64,000 bases of DNA from Putridiphycobacter sp965230195 (GTDB lineage Bacteria; Bacteroidota; Bacteroidia; Flavobacteriales_D; Crocinitomicaceae). The translations under genes were made by a program, and so were the position numbers. Shown here one piece after another: positions 27,487-36,873 of the stretch. Below the pieces are notes generated by a model that did not search any database, was not told the DNA's origin, and saw only the letters and a list, made by a program, of their open reading frames with translations. Location of the stretch: contig OZ245997.1 in assembly GCA_965230195.1 (NCBI GenBank), positions 3,472,001 to 3,536,000 of the forward strand, in the 5' to 3' direction. How positions within the stretch are numbered: the stretch's first letter is position 1; every line of letters starts with the position of its first letter.

Positions 27487-27967
27487 TTCCGAATTATTCA
27501 TTCCCGGTTTATAGTTGATAGTTAATTGTTGGGTAACAGGTGAACAGGTTTCAGATTTTGGTTTTTTGTTTTCTGATTTCGAATTTCTGATTTTTGATTT
27601 TGGGTTACTTGTTGATCGTTGATCGTTTATTGTTGGGTAACGGGTGAACAGGTGTCAGGTTTCAGGTTTTTGATTTCTGATTTCGAATTTCTAATTACTT
27701 TCACCTGCTACCTAATACCTACTACCCACTAACTTTAGCTAAAAACTATTAACTAACAGCTAACAACACTTACTACCTGATACTTAGATCTACTATCCAG
27801 TTTTAGGTTTACGGGTAACAGATGTCAGGTTTGGGATTTCTGATTCCGAATTTCCAATTACTTTTACCTGCTACCTTCTACCTTCTACCTTCTACCCGTC
27901 AACTTTAGCTAATAACTAATAACTATTAACTATCAACTAACAACTAAAGGCTAAAAACTAACAACTA
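27487..27967. repeat. Intergenic AT-rich modular repeat, cluster B
   Basis: The 481-base gap consists almost wholly of short degenerate modules in a fixed order: GATTTCGAATTTCTAATTAC-like, then ACCTGCTACCT-like, then CTTTAGCTAATAACTAA-like; this series occurs about twice. A 28-base string (27849-27876) recurs identically at 35259-35286. The first 51 bases are an inverted copy of part of cluster A. No open frame or terminator stem is clear. Confidence 0.75.
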
Positions 27968-29812
27968 TCAACCAACAGCTTCTAAATCACTAATTTTTTG
28001 TACCGCCTGTGTTCTGTTTTTAACTTCCAGCTTATTGTAAATTTTAATCAAATGAGATTTAATGGTATTGATAGAAACAAATAGGTTGTCAGCTATTTCC
28101 TGATTAGAATGGCCTTTAGCCAGTTCAGCTAAAACTTTCAGTTCACGTTCGGATAACGGAACTTCAAGATAATCATTAATTGCCCTTAAGTTTTTTCCCG
28201 TAGTTGATTTTATGTTTCTTTGATTGATATTAGTATTGATTTTGGTTCTCAGTAATTCAATTTCTTTACCATGTATCTCAAGTTCATGTTGATGCTCCAA
28301 TTCCTTTTTTGATTTAAGAAGAGTATTAAACCTATACCAAATAAAAATCCCTGTCAGTAATAAAAGTATAAATAGTCCGGCGCCAATTAAATAATAATTT
28401 TTTACTTTGGTTTCAGAGACTAATAACGCTTTTTCACTTTCGCTCAGTTCCAGTTCCCTGTCTTTAGCCTGTAGTTTATATCCGGTTTCAGTAAGTAAGG
28501 CTTTTCTTTTAATATTATCATTACTAATACTATCTCTTAATGCAATGTATTTTTCATAAGCCTCCCAGCCATTTTGATAATCTCCCGATTTTTTATGCCA
28601 GAGGCTCATTTGTAACCAGGCATTACGTTCCAGATTTAAATAGTTCAGTTCCTGTGCCAGTTTTAGGCTGAATTCAATGTTCGTTAAAGCTTCAGGCATT
28701 TGTTTTAAGGCCATATTAACTTTGGCTAATGAATTGTAAGCGGTAACAATACCATACTTGTAATCAAGATCACGTGCAATGTTAAGCCCTTCGGTTAGAT
28801 CCTTAATGGCTTGAGGGTATCTTTCCATATTATACAGCAAATCTCCCCGTACCAAAAATATTTCTGCGCGTCCCTTGGGGTATTTCCCTTTTTCTGAAAT
28901 AACCAATGCCTGATCGAAATAACTAAGCGCAGTATCTGATTGCCCTTGTAAAGCATAACAATTACCTATATTACTTAATGAATTAGCTACCATTGCATAG
29001 TCTTCAGTTTCTTCTCTGATTTTAAGACTCTTTTGATGGTATTCCAGTGCTTTTTCAAAGTCGCGTTGAGCGCCATATATCGCACCAATATTATTTGACA
29101 GTAATCCAATATCCCTTTTACTTCCTAACGAATCATAAATAGCCAGGCTTTCAAAATAATGTTCCAACGCAATGTCATGTTGTCCCAACCTGTTACGAAT
29201 ATGTCCCAAATTGATCAGTACAGCTGCTATTCTTTCAGGATCACCCAGTTTCTTTCTTAGGGTCAGGGCCTGGTTATAATAGGCCATAGCCTTGGCCATC
29301 TCACCTTTATCTTCATGACTGACCCCTAGGTTATTTAATGTTGTTGAAATCCCCATATCATCAGAAATGGTTGAATAGATTTTCAGGGCTTCTTCATATT
29401 TTTCAATAGCCAGATCTACTTTACCATTCAAATCATGAACCAGTCCCTGATTACTTATCCCTGAAGCCAATGCACGATTATAAAATAAAGTAAATTGCTC
29501 GGTAGGTTGATCAGTCAGCCTCTGTTTAGCCGTGGAAATGACAAAGTCGTTATACTTTTCCCAAACAGGATGAATCATATCGTTTACTATCTCAACAATC
29601 AGTGACACTTTTTGTGTGTCATTCTCTATCGAATGGTATAGGTCTAATTTGGTTTTAACCAAAGTGCTATCATGCGAACCCAGTTCTGCCAGAGGTAATG
29701 AATCAATCAGATAGAAAGTTTTATCACCAAATGTTTGACAGGTTATCTTACTAATTGGAAAAAGTAGAAAAAACAAAAGAAAAATTGAGGAATACCAGTA
29801 CTTTCGGAGCAT
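27968..29812 (-). CDS. TPR-containing LuxR-type regulator with membrane segment
   Basis: I start at ATG 29812 (614 residues); the longer form needs TTG. A signal-like N-terminus (YWYSSIFLLFFLLFPIS) precedes about seven tetratricopeptide repeats, residues of about 90-430 (MGISTTLNNLGVSHEDKGEM, MVANSLSNIGNCYALQGQ). A membrane helix (YLIGAGLFILLLLTGIFIWY) and a coiled coil follow, then a LuxR/GerE helix-turn-helix at the end (LSERELKVLAELAKGHSNQEIADNLF). The TPR part is probably periplasmic and the DNA-binding part cytoplasmic. This architecture is common in Bacteroidota. Targets are unknown; the leftward genes upstream may be linked. Confidence 0.85.
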   Translation of the reverse strand: MLRKYWYSSIFLLFFLLFPISKITCQTFGDKTFYLIDSLPLAELGSHDSTLVKTKLDLYHSIENDTQKVSLIVEIVNDMIHPVWEKYNDFVISTAKQRLTDQPTEQFTLFYNRALASGISNQGLVHDLNGKVDLAIEKYEEALKIYSTISDDMGISTTLNNLGVSHEDKGEMAKAMAYYNQALTLRKKLGDPERIAAVLINLGHIRNRLGQHDIALEHYFESLAIYDSLGSKRDIGLLSNNIGAIYGAQRDFEKALEYHQKSLKIREETEDYAMVANSLSNIGNCYALQGQSDTALSYFDQALVISEKGKYPKGRAEIFLVRGDLLYNMERYPQAIKDLTEGLNIARDLDYKYGIVTAYNSLAKVNMALKQMPEALTNIEFSLKLAQELNYLNLERNAWLQMSLWHKKSGDYQNGWEAYEKYIALRDSISNDNIKRKALLTETGYKLQAKDRELELSESEKALLVSETKVKNYYLIGAGLFILLLLTGIFIWYRFNTLLKSKKELEHQHELEIHGKEIELLRTKINTNINQRNIKSTTGKNLRAINDYLEVPLSERELKVLAELAKGHSNQEIADNLFVSINTIKSHLIKIYNKLEVKNRTQAVQKISDLEAVG

Positions 29813-29882
29813 AAACACAAATGTAAACAATTTTTCTTTTGTTAAATTAGGGTATATTTCAGAAACTGTTTAACCAATAACT

Positions 29883-30548
29883 TTACTGACCGTAAAATGT
29901 TCTGATAACTGATACACCCCATTGATTATATGAAATCATGGCCGGATAACCAACCTGGTTGTATAAATCCCGTGATCGACTTCGACCCAGATTGGTATGC
30001 ACTCTTAATTTAAAGATATTGTTGTTTCGGGTGACAAAAGAAAGTTCAGCCATTGCAACAGGGAGCAAGTAGCCGAATCCGATTCCTGTAGTATAAATTG
30101 GCGCTTCGGTATAACCCAATACACCTTGTAAGCCAAACCCAATAGTCCCACCTATGCCTTTGTCAAATGTAGTGGATTTGTTCCAGGTGGCATCCGTACC
30201 ATATTTTAAGGTCATGTAAACCGGGGCTTCAATAAACATACCAACACCTCCGGATAAACCAACTGTAAAAGCAATATTGGGGCAAATGCCAAATGATGAA
30301 TTATCCCCCAAACCGAGTACAGGAAAGTTCCATCCGTTAAAGTAAGTTAAGCCATATGAAATGCTACTGGAAAGAGCCAAAGTGTCCGGAGTACCTGAAT
30401 AAATGCTGTCTTCAACAGAGTAACCTTCAAAGGTGTATGCGGTAATGCCAAATAATCCAACATCCTTCTGACGCCATAATTCATTAAAACTCTGACTAAA
30501 CCCAAAACAGGGGATAAGCAGGGCAATTATTTTTAATCCTGTTTTCAT
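29883..30548 (-). CDS. Hypothetical exported beta-rich protein
   Basis: The 221-residue protein has a signal peptide (IALLIPCFGFSQS) and a mature part rich in Gly and aromatic residues (SFGICPNIAFTVGLSGGVGMF, GIGGTIGFGLQGVLGY) that looks like beta-strands of an outer-membrane or self-assembling protein. It has no recognised family. It lies 12 bases downstream of the hypothetical gene 30560-31123 on the same strand, so the two are probably co-transcribed, perhaps with the TPR-LuxR regulator 70 bases further on. Confidence 0.65.
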   Translation of the reverse strand: MKTGLKIIALLIPCFGFSQSFNELWRQKDVGLFGITAYTFEGYSVEDSIYSGTPDTLALSSSISYGLTYFNGWNFPVLGLGDNSSFGICPNIAFTVGLSGGVGMFIEAPVYMTLKYGTDATWNKSTTFDKGIGGTIGFGLQGVLGYTEAPIYTTGIGFGYLLPVAMAELSFVTRNNNIFKLRVHTNLGRSRSRDLYNQVGYPAMISYNQWGVSVIRTFYGQ

Positions 30549-30559
30549 GCCGTGATATG

Positions 30560-31123
30560 CTATTTATATTTGGATTTAACTGCTTTCAACAAATATTTTT
30601 TAATCAAGCCACCATATTTATAAACAAAGTTCTCCGAAACGTAGGAAAGGATGTACCGGTTGTTTGTGGTTAAGTCAAGTATATACAAAGGAAATTTTAC
30701 AATCTCTTCCTTTCCTGCATGTCGAATACCTTTTTGAGCATCAGTAAAGGGTTTAAAGTCTAAAACATATTTAGATCCTTCTTCAGCATATTCTTTTAAT
30801 TGATGTCGTCTGATAACAGTATAATCAAAAGGGTAGTCAGAAACAGTAGATAAAAGTTCTTTATTGGCTTGTTGAACGAATTTATTATGCATTTTCCTGA
30901 TGCTCCAACGGGTTCTTTCTTCAGCAACTTTTGGTTTCTCTGATTCTACCACAGCTGAATCCAATCGGATAAATAGTAACTCGTTTTCGTTTAAGTCGTC
31001 CGGAATTCCTTTAAATTCTTTGTCAGTAGACTTTTTCACAGTCCTTGTAGCTGTTACAATACTACTGATACCCAAAGTTGAGATTAAAAGTCCACAACCA
31101 ATAACTAAGATCCATTTTTTCAT
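30560..31123 (-). CDS. Hypothetical protein with N-terminal membrane/signal segment
   Basis: The 187-residue protein begins MKKWILVIGCGLLISTLGIS, a hydrophobic segment that could be a signal peptide or anchor. The remainder is charged and basic (RTVKKSTDKEF, VYKYGGLIKKYLLKAVKSKYK at the end) without a motif I recognise. It is first of a leftward series with 29883 and perhaps the TPR-LuxR regulator at 27968. Function unknown. Confidence 0.65.
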   Translation of the reverse strand: MKKWILVIGCGLLISTLGISSIVTATRTVKKSTDKEFKGIPDDLNENELLFIRLDSAVVESEKPKVAEERTRWSIRKMHNKFVQQANKELLSTVSDYPFDYTVIRRHQLKEYAEEGSKYVLDFKPFTDAQKGIRHAGKEEIVKFPLYILDLTTNNRYILSYVSENFVYKYGGLIKKYLLKAVKSKYK

Positions 31124-31594
31124 ACTTGTTTTTTTATGTTTTGTTTAGGTCAAAATTAGGTTTAAGGCAAAAAATATCGTGTCACCCGATCGGGTAGTTA
31201 ACGGGTGATTTTTGCTTAAATAAAGGCGGGAGAGGGGTGGTTGGTAGTTATTCAGTTAATAGTTCTCAATTTCTAATCCTTGATTTCGAATTTCTAATTT
31301 TCGATTTTTGATTGCTTACTACCTACTACCTTTAGCTAAAAACTAATAACTAATAACAAAAGACTAATAGCTAACAACTAACAATACCTGCTACCTGCGA
31401 CCTGCTACCCGTTACCCTTAGCTAACAACTAACAACTAAAGACTAATAGCTAAAAGCTAACAACTAACAATACCTACTACTTTCTACTTAATACTCTAAT
31501 CTACACTCTAAAATTGACAATTCGTTAACATTTACTAAACAATATTGGTTGTAAAATGGACTAATATTGCTCCAGATATTATCAGGATATTGTA
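31124..31594. repeat. Intergenic AT-rich modular repeat, cluster C
   Basis: The 471-base gap between divergent genes has the same module order as cluster B: GATTTCGAATTTCTAATTT, then TACTACCTACTACC, then TTTAGCTAAAAACTAATAAC, twice over (about 31240-31515). The promoters of both flanking genes must lie at the edges. On the right, TAATATTG (31562-31569) is one base from the TAnnTTTG consensus and 26 bases before the PstS-like start. Confidence 0.65.
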
Positions 31595-32461
31595 ATGAGA
31601 AAGATTATCTACCTCTGTTTATTAGCCACTTTTTTTTGCATGGCCTGCGCTAATAAAAACAATCAAAATCTTAAGGGAAGTATATTTATTGATGGATCCA
31701 GTACGGTTTATCCAATAATAAGTGCAGCTACTAAAAAGTTTAATCAGACCTATCCAAATGTGATATTCGAAATTCAGGTGTCAGGCACAACCGGAGGTTT
31801 CAGGAGAATGTCGAAGGACAAAATAACGATAGTAAATGCTTCACGGAAAATTAAGAATGCTGAAAAGAAGGCATTAGAAGAGGAAGGCATAGACCTCAAA
31901 GAGTTTCAAATTGCAATGGACGAAGTGATTTTGGTGGCTAATCCTACCAATGACTGGTTGCATGAACTGTCTATAGAGCAGTTAAAATTAATTTGGTTGG
32001 ATCAAATTCAAACCTGGGACCAATTGAATGCCACATGGCCACATGAAAAAATTAAATTATTCGGGCCGGGAAGGTCATCCGGAACACGGTCATTTTTTAA
32101 TAGTGTTATCGGAAATGATGATTTTGTATCAAAAAAAGAATTTTTAAGTGAAAACGATAATCAGTTGGTTAAATCAATTGCAGGAGAACAGTATAGCCTG
32201 GGTTATTTCGGGAAAGTATATTATTCAAAGAATAAAAAGAACCTTAAAAGAATTAAGATAAAAGACAACAGTAATGTTTTTAAAAGGGGACTATATATTT
32301 ATGTCAATGCCTCTGACCTGAGCAAGGAGCATGTGAGTATTTTTTTGAATTACCTGTTCAAAAACCTGAAAGAAGCAGTTAAAGATGGCGGTGCTATACT
32401 GTTATCTGATGAACATTATAACACCCTTAATATACAACTAAATAAGAGTATAAACCAATAA
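31595..32461 (+). CDS. PstS-like phosphate-binding lipoprotein
   Basis: A 288-residue lipoprotein (signal ending FFCMAC, Cys at about residue 19) with the periplasmic binding protein fold of PstS. DGSSTVYPIISA at the start and GPGRSSGTRSFF in the second half supply the Ser/Arg/Thr residues that bind phosphate in this family; VSGTTGGFRRM and ASRKI fit as well. No pstC, pstA or pstB is next to it. The next gene, 51 bases on, is a SpoIIE-type phosphatase. It may therefore serve signalling or scavenging rather than a classical Pst transporter. Confidence 0.8.
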   Translation: MRKIIYLCLLATFFCMACANKNNQNLKGSIFIDGSSTVYPIISAATKKFNQTYPNVIFEIQVSGTTGGFRRMSKDKITIVNASRKIKNAEKKALEEEGIDLKEFQIAMDEVILVANPTNDWLHELSIEQLKLIWLDQIQTWDQLNATWPHEKIKLFGPGRSSGTRSFFNSVIGNDDFVSKKEFLSENDNQLVKSIAGEQYSLGYFGKVYYSKNKKNLKRIKIKDNSNVFKRGLYIYVNASDLSKEHVSIFLNYLFKNLKEAVKDGGAILLSDEHYNTLNIQLNKSINQ

Positions 32462-32512
32462 GTACAGAAAAGCTAACATCCCAAACGTCAGTGTTTTTTT
32501 GGCATTATATTT

Positions 32513-34513
32513 ATGAAAATAGGAATCAGGAAAAAAATTTTGTTCTATAATTTTATATTATTCTTTGTATTCGGAAGTATTATCTATTTTTTTGCACATC
32601 AGGAAATTAAAAAGTCCACCACGAATGAAATTGAGAAGAAATTAAACAGTAGTACTATTCTTTTAACCAACCTGTTGGATAACTATATCTTAGAAAAGAT
32701 TGAAGGGTTAGACAAGGCACTCAATTTGGTTAGTGAGGCAGAGTTATTAGAAAATTCAATAGTGTTTTCAGAGTTTGAGGGAATTGTGTTGTTCGACAGT
32801 GCTTTTTCTGTTATACAAACAAGTGGAAAAGGGGTATCCTCACAGAATATTGAGGTGATTAAATCACATGCAGAGCGTCACTCTGCCAATTCAATAAAAG
32901 TACACATTAGCGAAGACAAAAAGAATTTTAATATACTTCGGAAAAACGAAGACAATAATACTTGTTTATTGGCAATTCTTCCTGTAGAGCTAATTTATAA
33001 TGAACTGGAGCAGGCCAGTAAAAATATGCGACTGAATTCTCATCTGGGAATTGATATTTTTGATGATAAGAGGCAAACCTATTATTCCAATTATGCCTTT
33101 AACAGCCCCGAAAAATCAAGGTATTTTTATCAGCAAATAGTCGATCAGTTTTATAGTCCCGATAAAACATTTGATGAGCATTTTTTTATTGATAACGACC
33201 GGGTGTATTTTGTGTCAGGCAATATTATTCAGGAAAAATTAAGTAATACCTGGTTTTTGGCTTTGAGTCTGCCTGAGGTGGAGGTGTATAGCCCATTATT
33301 ACTGTTAAATAAAAACATTCTTTATGTTTTGTTATTGATTATTATACCGGCAATTGTATTGTCAATTTTAATGGCCAATTTTTTTATTAAACCTTTATTG
33401 AAGTTAAAAAAAGTGACTACAGATTATGGGAACGGGATTTTTGACTCTAAGGCAAGTTTTAAAAGTAAGGATGAATTTTATGAGTTATCGTTAGTCATGT
33501 CAGATATGGCCGAGCAATTGAGTAACCGAATAAATATACAGGAGGAGTTGAATATTGAGCTCAATACACATCTTGAATTGGTTAAAACTCAAAAAAATGA
33601 AATTCAGCTAAAAAGCAATTTAATTGAAGATAGTATAAATTATGCCAGTTTAATCCAGTCTTCTCTTTTGCCTTTAAATGAAAATTATGAATCAAAAGGG
33701 ATTAAAATTCACAAGTATTTTAAGCCATTAAGGGTAGTGAGTGGTGATTTTTATTTTATTGAAACGGTTAAGGTAGGGGGGAAAGAATATTTAATTACAG
33801 TATTAATTGACTGCACGGGGCATGGAGTTTCCGGAGCATTTATGACCATTATTGCGCATAATTTATTATCTCAGATTATAAGTACCAGGCGAAATGTGAG
33901 TCCAACAGCTATTTTGGAGTATTTAGATAAAGGTTTGACAAAAACACTGAAACAGGAAGGAGAGAATGTTTTGATTAAGGACGGTATGGAAGCCATTGTC
34001 ACCGTATTCGATTTTGAGAATAACCGGTTTTATTATTCCAGTAGTTTCCTTTCATTAATTCATTTAAGTGGAACAGAGATGTTTTTTCATAAAGGACAAA
34101 AAAAGGTGATAGGGTATAACGCTTTTATTGATAAAGATTCACCGCCTTTTGAATCTTATTCTATTAACCTTAAGGAAGGGGACAGCATTGTACTGTATAC
34201 TGATGGTCTTGTGGACCAATATGGAGGCGATCAACCAAGAAAGCGAAAATTATCTACAAAGCGCTTACGGCAAATATTGCAGGATAAAATTGAAACAGAA
34301 TCAGAAAACCCTAAGATAGGTTTATTTCTGGAAGATAAGATTGAGACCTGGAAAGCGGGAATGGAGCAATTGGATGATATTACCTTTTTAGTCATTGAAA
34401 AAACAAAGGCCTTTGAAGCCCCTGATCAGATTCAAACGACCGAAAACAGCTTTTTAAAGACCAACTTTATTAAGTCTTATTCCAATAATCAAAACAGGTC
34501 AACCCCGGGTTAA
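32513..34513 (+). CDS. Membrane SpoIIE-type PP2C phosphatase with HAMP domain
   Basis: The 666-residue protein has a membrane helix at the start (ILFYNFILFFVFGSIIYFF), a periplasmic sensor of about 240 residues, a second helix (NILYVLLLIIIPAIVLSILMA), a HAMP region and a coiled coil. The C-terminal SpoIIE/PP2C domain follows, with VVSGDFYFIE, IDCTGHGVSGAFM, LYTDGLVDQYGG and LDDITFLVIEK, carrying the Asp residues that bind metal. Such proteins control anti-anti-sigma or similar phospho-switches. It probably forms an operon with the PstS-like gene, so the sensor may read its partner. Downstream target unknown. Confidence 0.9.
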   Translation: MKIGIRKKILFYNFILFFVFGSIIYFFAHQEIKKSTTNEIEKKLNSSTILLTNLLDNYILEKIEGLDKALNLVSEAELLENSIVFSEFEGIVLFDSAFSVIQTSGKGVSSQNIEVIKSHAERHSANSIKVHISEDKKNFNILRKNEDNNTCLLAILPVELIYNELEQASKNMRLNSHLGIDIFDDKRQTYYSNYAFNSPEKSRYFYQQIVDQFYSPDKTFDEHFFIDNDRVYFVSGNIIQEKLSNTWFLALSLPEVEVYSPLLLLNKNILYVLLLIIIPAIVLSILMANFFIKPLLKLKKVTTDYGNGIFDSKASFKSKDEFYELSLVMSDMAEQLSNRINIQEELNIELNTHLELVKTQKNEIQLKSNLIEDSINYASLIQSSLLPLNENYESKGIKIHKYFKPLRVVSGDFYFIETVKVGGKEYLITVLIDCTGHGVSGAFMTIIAHNLLSQIISTRRNVSPTAILEYLDKGLTKTLKQEGENVLIKDGMEAIVTVFDFENNRFYYSSSFLSLIHLSGTEMFFHKGQKKVIGYNAFIDKDSPPFESYSINLKEGDSIVLYTDGLVDQYGGDQPRKRKLSTKRLRQILQDKIETESENPKIGLFLEDKIETWKAGMEQLDDITFLVIEKTKAFEAPDQIQTTENSFLKTNFIKSYSNNQNRSTPG

Positions 34514-34540
34514 CGCTTTAGCACCAATTAAAATAATTAA

Positions 34541-34573
34541 GAAAAGAAAAAGGCATGCTAATAATAACATGCC
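34541..34573 (-). terminator. Terminator of the CDGSH gene
   Basis: GGCATG (34552-34557) and CATGCC (34568-34573) form a 6-bp stem with a 10-base loop. On the minus strand it is followed by TTTTTCTTTT (complement of 34542-34551), 9 bases after the stop of the gene at 34582. A simple Rho-independent terminator is likely. Confidence 0.65.
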
Positions 34574-34581
34574 CGGTTTAA

Positions 34582-35004
34582 TTATCCTTTAAAGTCAATT
34601 TTAGAGTGTGATCCGTCACAAAAAGGTTTGTTTCCGCTGGCACCACAACGACATAATGCAGTTCTGCCTTCCTGTGTTTCAACCGAACCATCTATTTTGG
34701 TTATATCGAATTTTCCATATACTAATGCTGGTCCGTTTTCAAAAATTTGAACCTTTACTTCAGTATTGTCACTATCAGCACCCAGATTTTCATCATGGTA
34801 GAAGCTTAAAGCACCTGACGGACAAAGGTTAATTTGATCTTTCAGTTCCTGAATAGTGGCATTATCAACGTTAACCCATGGCCTTTCTTTCGGTTTATAA
34901 ACTTCAGGTAATGCTTTGGTGCACTCGCCGGCATGGATGCATTTTGCAGGTTTCCATATTACTGTAAAGTTGTCCTTTTCATAAAATTTGGTGATGTCTT
35001 TCAT
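34582..35004 (-). CDS. Fer4_19 ferredoxin plus CDGSH iron-sulfur domain protein
   Basis: The 140-residue protein has an N-terminal divergent ferredoxin domain (CIHAGECTKAL ... INLCPSGALSFY; Fer4_19) and a C-terminal CDGSH domain (CRCGASGNKPFCDGSH: three Cys and one His as 2Fe-2S ligands). This two-domain arrangement is a known bacterial family, probably a small electron carrier or stress protein. It is cytoplasmic and stands alone, and all cluster ligands are kept. Confidence 0.9.
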   Translation of the reverse strand: MKDITKFYEKDNFTVIWKPAKCIHAGECTKALPEVYKPKERPWVNVDNATIQELKDQINLCPSGALSFYHDENLGADSDNTEVKVQIFENGPALVYGKFDITKIDGSVETQEGRTALCRCGASGNKPFCDGSHSKIDFKG

Positions 35005-35374
35005 GTTTTAAGTTTTAATTGTTGTACTTCTGTTTAAATGTGGGATATTCATTATTTGAGCAAATATAAGTAAAAATATATTCCATGGAAAATATTTTTA
35101 TGGAAAATAAATTAATCTGTTTTTGATTATTAATTCCCAATTTCTGATTTCTTAATACCTAATACTTTATAACTTCCTACTATGATCTCAATATCAGTTT
35201 ACCAGTTGATGGTTGATTGTTAATGGTTTTGATTACTGGTCACTAATCTATAATTCGTAATTTCCAATTACTTTTACCTGCTACCTGATACCTGATACCT
35301 GATACCTACTACCTGATACCTACTACCTTTAACTAATAACTAATAACTAATAACTAAAAACTAATAGCTAAAAA
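35005..35374. repeat. Intergenic AT-rich modular repeat, cluster D
   Basis: From about 35110 this gap holds the same word family: AATTTCTGATTTC, then TACCTGATACCTGATACCT, then TAATAACTAATAACTAATA. Bases 35259-35286 are identical to 27849-27876. The tract runs directly into the stop codon of the leftward gene at 35375. Confidence 0.75.
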
Positions 35375-36796
35375 CTAATCCAACACCATCACCCGACCTG
35401 CAGTTTGACTGACGTACTTCACTTCTTTTCTGGCATAGAGCTTTTCCAAACTGGCAATATTTTGAGGATCCAGTAAATAATCAAATGAAAGGATGTAAAC
35501 AGGTTGACTACCAACTGTACCGGTACTTTTGAGTTTAACGCTACATTCTTTTAACAGTTGCTCAACTTCACTTTCAGATAAATTGTAAAATTCAGCTATA
35601 AAAACATTACTATACCAAACCCGCCCCTTTTTGTCCCCAGGTCTTTCCCTGACAGGGTAAATTCCAAAATTTTTGACAAACGACTTGAAAAACCGCTCCA
35701 TTCTAAGTGCGTTAGGTGGATGATTAATGTATACATAATAGGCATCATGCCGTTCAAAAGCAGTGGTATTATAATATTTCTTTAGGTACCTGTTAAGGGT
35801 TTCAAAACTAATGTCGCCATTAATGCGGTAATAATTGGAATGGTAGACGGAGTCACGTCCCTTAATATTAAAGGTATAGTAATCTCCTTTCGAAAATAAA
35901 CTGATTGCAGGAACAGTATCACTAAATAAATCTTTTCTGGCCTGATACGTAAACATTGTTTTATAAAATACACCAAACCGTTTCGTTTTCAAATGCAGAT
36001 AAATCTGATCCCCATATTGTACCATTAATTTAAAAGTCATGGTTTGGTTTTTCCACTGAATCTCTGGTTTAATGAGGTCCTCACCAATCCAGCAATCCAA
36101 TGCAATTAACGATTTTGATAAGGATGTATCTGCTACAGTCAATTCAATGGTAAGGCTTTCTTTTGGCTTAATTGATTTTCGGGGAGGGTCAGGTACCTCA
36201 GTTTTATCTGGTTTTAGTGTTTTAGGATAGGCAGTGGGAGTTTGTTTCTTTTCTGTTGGTGGTAATTTTACTATTTCAGGATCAGTTTCATTTTTTTTTA
36301 TCTGTTGTGCTGCAGGCTGAATGATTCCCCAGCTTAAAATGGTGGTATGGTTATCCTGATTATTCCGAATGTAACTAATTCCTAATGACCGGCTGACAGG
36401 ACCGGGATAGTAGATTCGGTTTTGAAGAACACGAACTTTAATTATTCCTCCGGGTGCAATAATTCGGGGATTCGATTTGATATTATAATCTCGTTCCCAA
36501 TTATATATAAAGGCGCCATCACCACCACCAATTCGGTTTAGTTTAATGGTGTCGTTTGTATTGTTTTTGATATGAAATCTAACTTGTCTGCAATCCGTAT
36601 CAGGACTAATTTTACCCCAATAAAAACCTTGCGAAGGTCCATCAATCACAAAGTCGTAATGGTTAATACCTGCTTTAAAATGTATCAGTGTATCCACCTG
36701 AAAACGATCAATACCACTTGAATAAGAAACCTGGCCAATGCCCTGATTAAACAGAAAGATAAATAAAATACTAAAGGTTGTTTTAACAAGATTCAT
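35375..36796 (-). CDS. Hypothetical exported protein with DUF1573-like N-terminal domain
   Basis: The 473-residue protein has a signal peptide (FSILFIFLFNQGIGQ). An Ig-like domain follows (DTLIHFKAGINHYDFVIDG, RQVRFHIKNNTNDTIKLNRI, NPRIIAPGGIIKVRVL) that resembles DUF1573/ASH-like beta-sandwiches. A Lys/Pro-rich linker at about residues 165-215 leads to a C-terminal half I do not recognise. The stop codon lies at the edge of a repeat tract. No neighbour gives a hint; the protein is probably a cell-surface or periplasmic structural component. Confidence 0.65.
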   Translation of the reverse strand: MNLVKTTFSILFIFLFNQGIGQVSYSSGIDRFQVDTLIHFKAGINHYDFVIDGPSQGFYWGKISPDTDCRQVRFHIKNNTNDTIKLNRIGGGDGAFIYNWERDYNIKSNPRIIAPGGIIKVRVLQNRIYYPGPVSRSLGISYIRNNQDNHTTILSWGIIQPAAQQIKKNETDPEIVKLPPTEKKQTPTAYPKTLKPDKTEVPDPPRKSIKPKESLTIELTVADTSLSKSLIALDCWIGEDLIKPEIQWKNQTMTFKLMVQYGDQIYLHLKTKRFGVFYKTMFTYQARKDLFSDTVPAISLFSKGDYYTFNIKGRDSVYHSNYYRINGDISFETLNRYLKKYYNTTAFERHDAYYVYINHPPNALRMERFFKSFVKNFGIYPVRERPGDKKGRVWYSNVFIAEFYNLSESEVEQLLKECSVKLKSTGTVGSQPVYILSFDYLLDPQNIASLEKLYARKEVKYVSQTAGRVMVLD

Positions 36797-36873
36797 TACT
36801 GTTGTTTACAACCAATAGTTGAATTTGTTCATTTCACAATACTTAAAGGAGAATTATTTCAACTAAGTCGTTC

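Noticed and set aside
27700..27960. Possible CRISPR array in cluster B
   Set aside because: The repeats are short, degenerate and without constant repeat or spacer length, and no cas gene is nearby.
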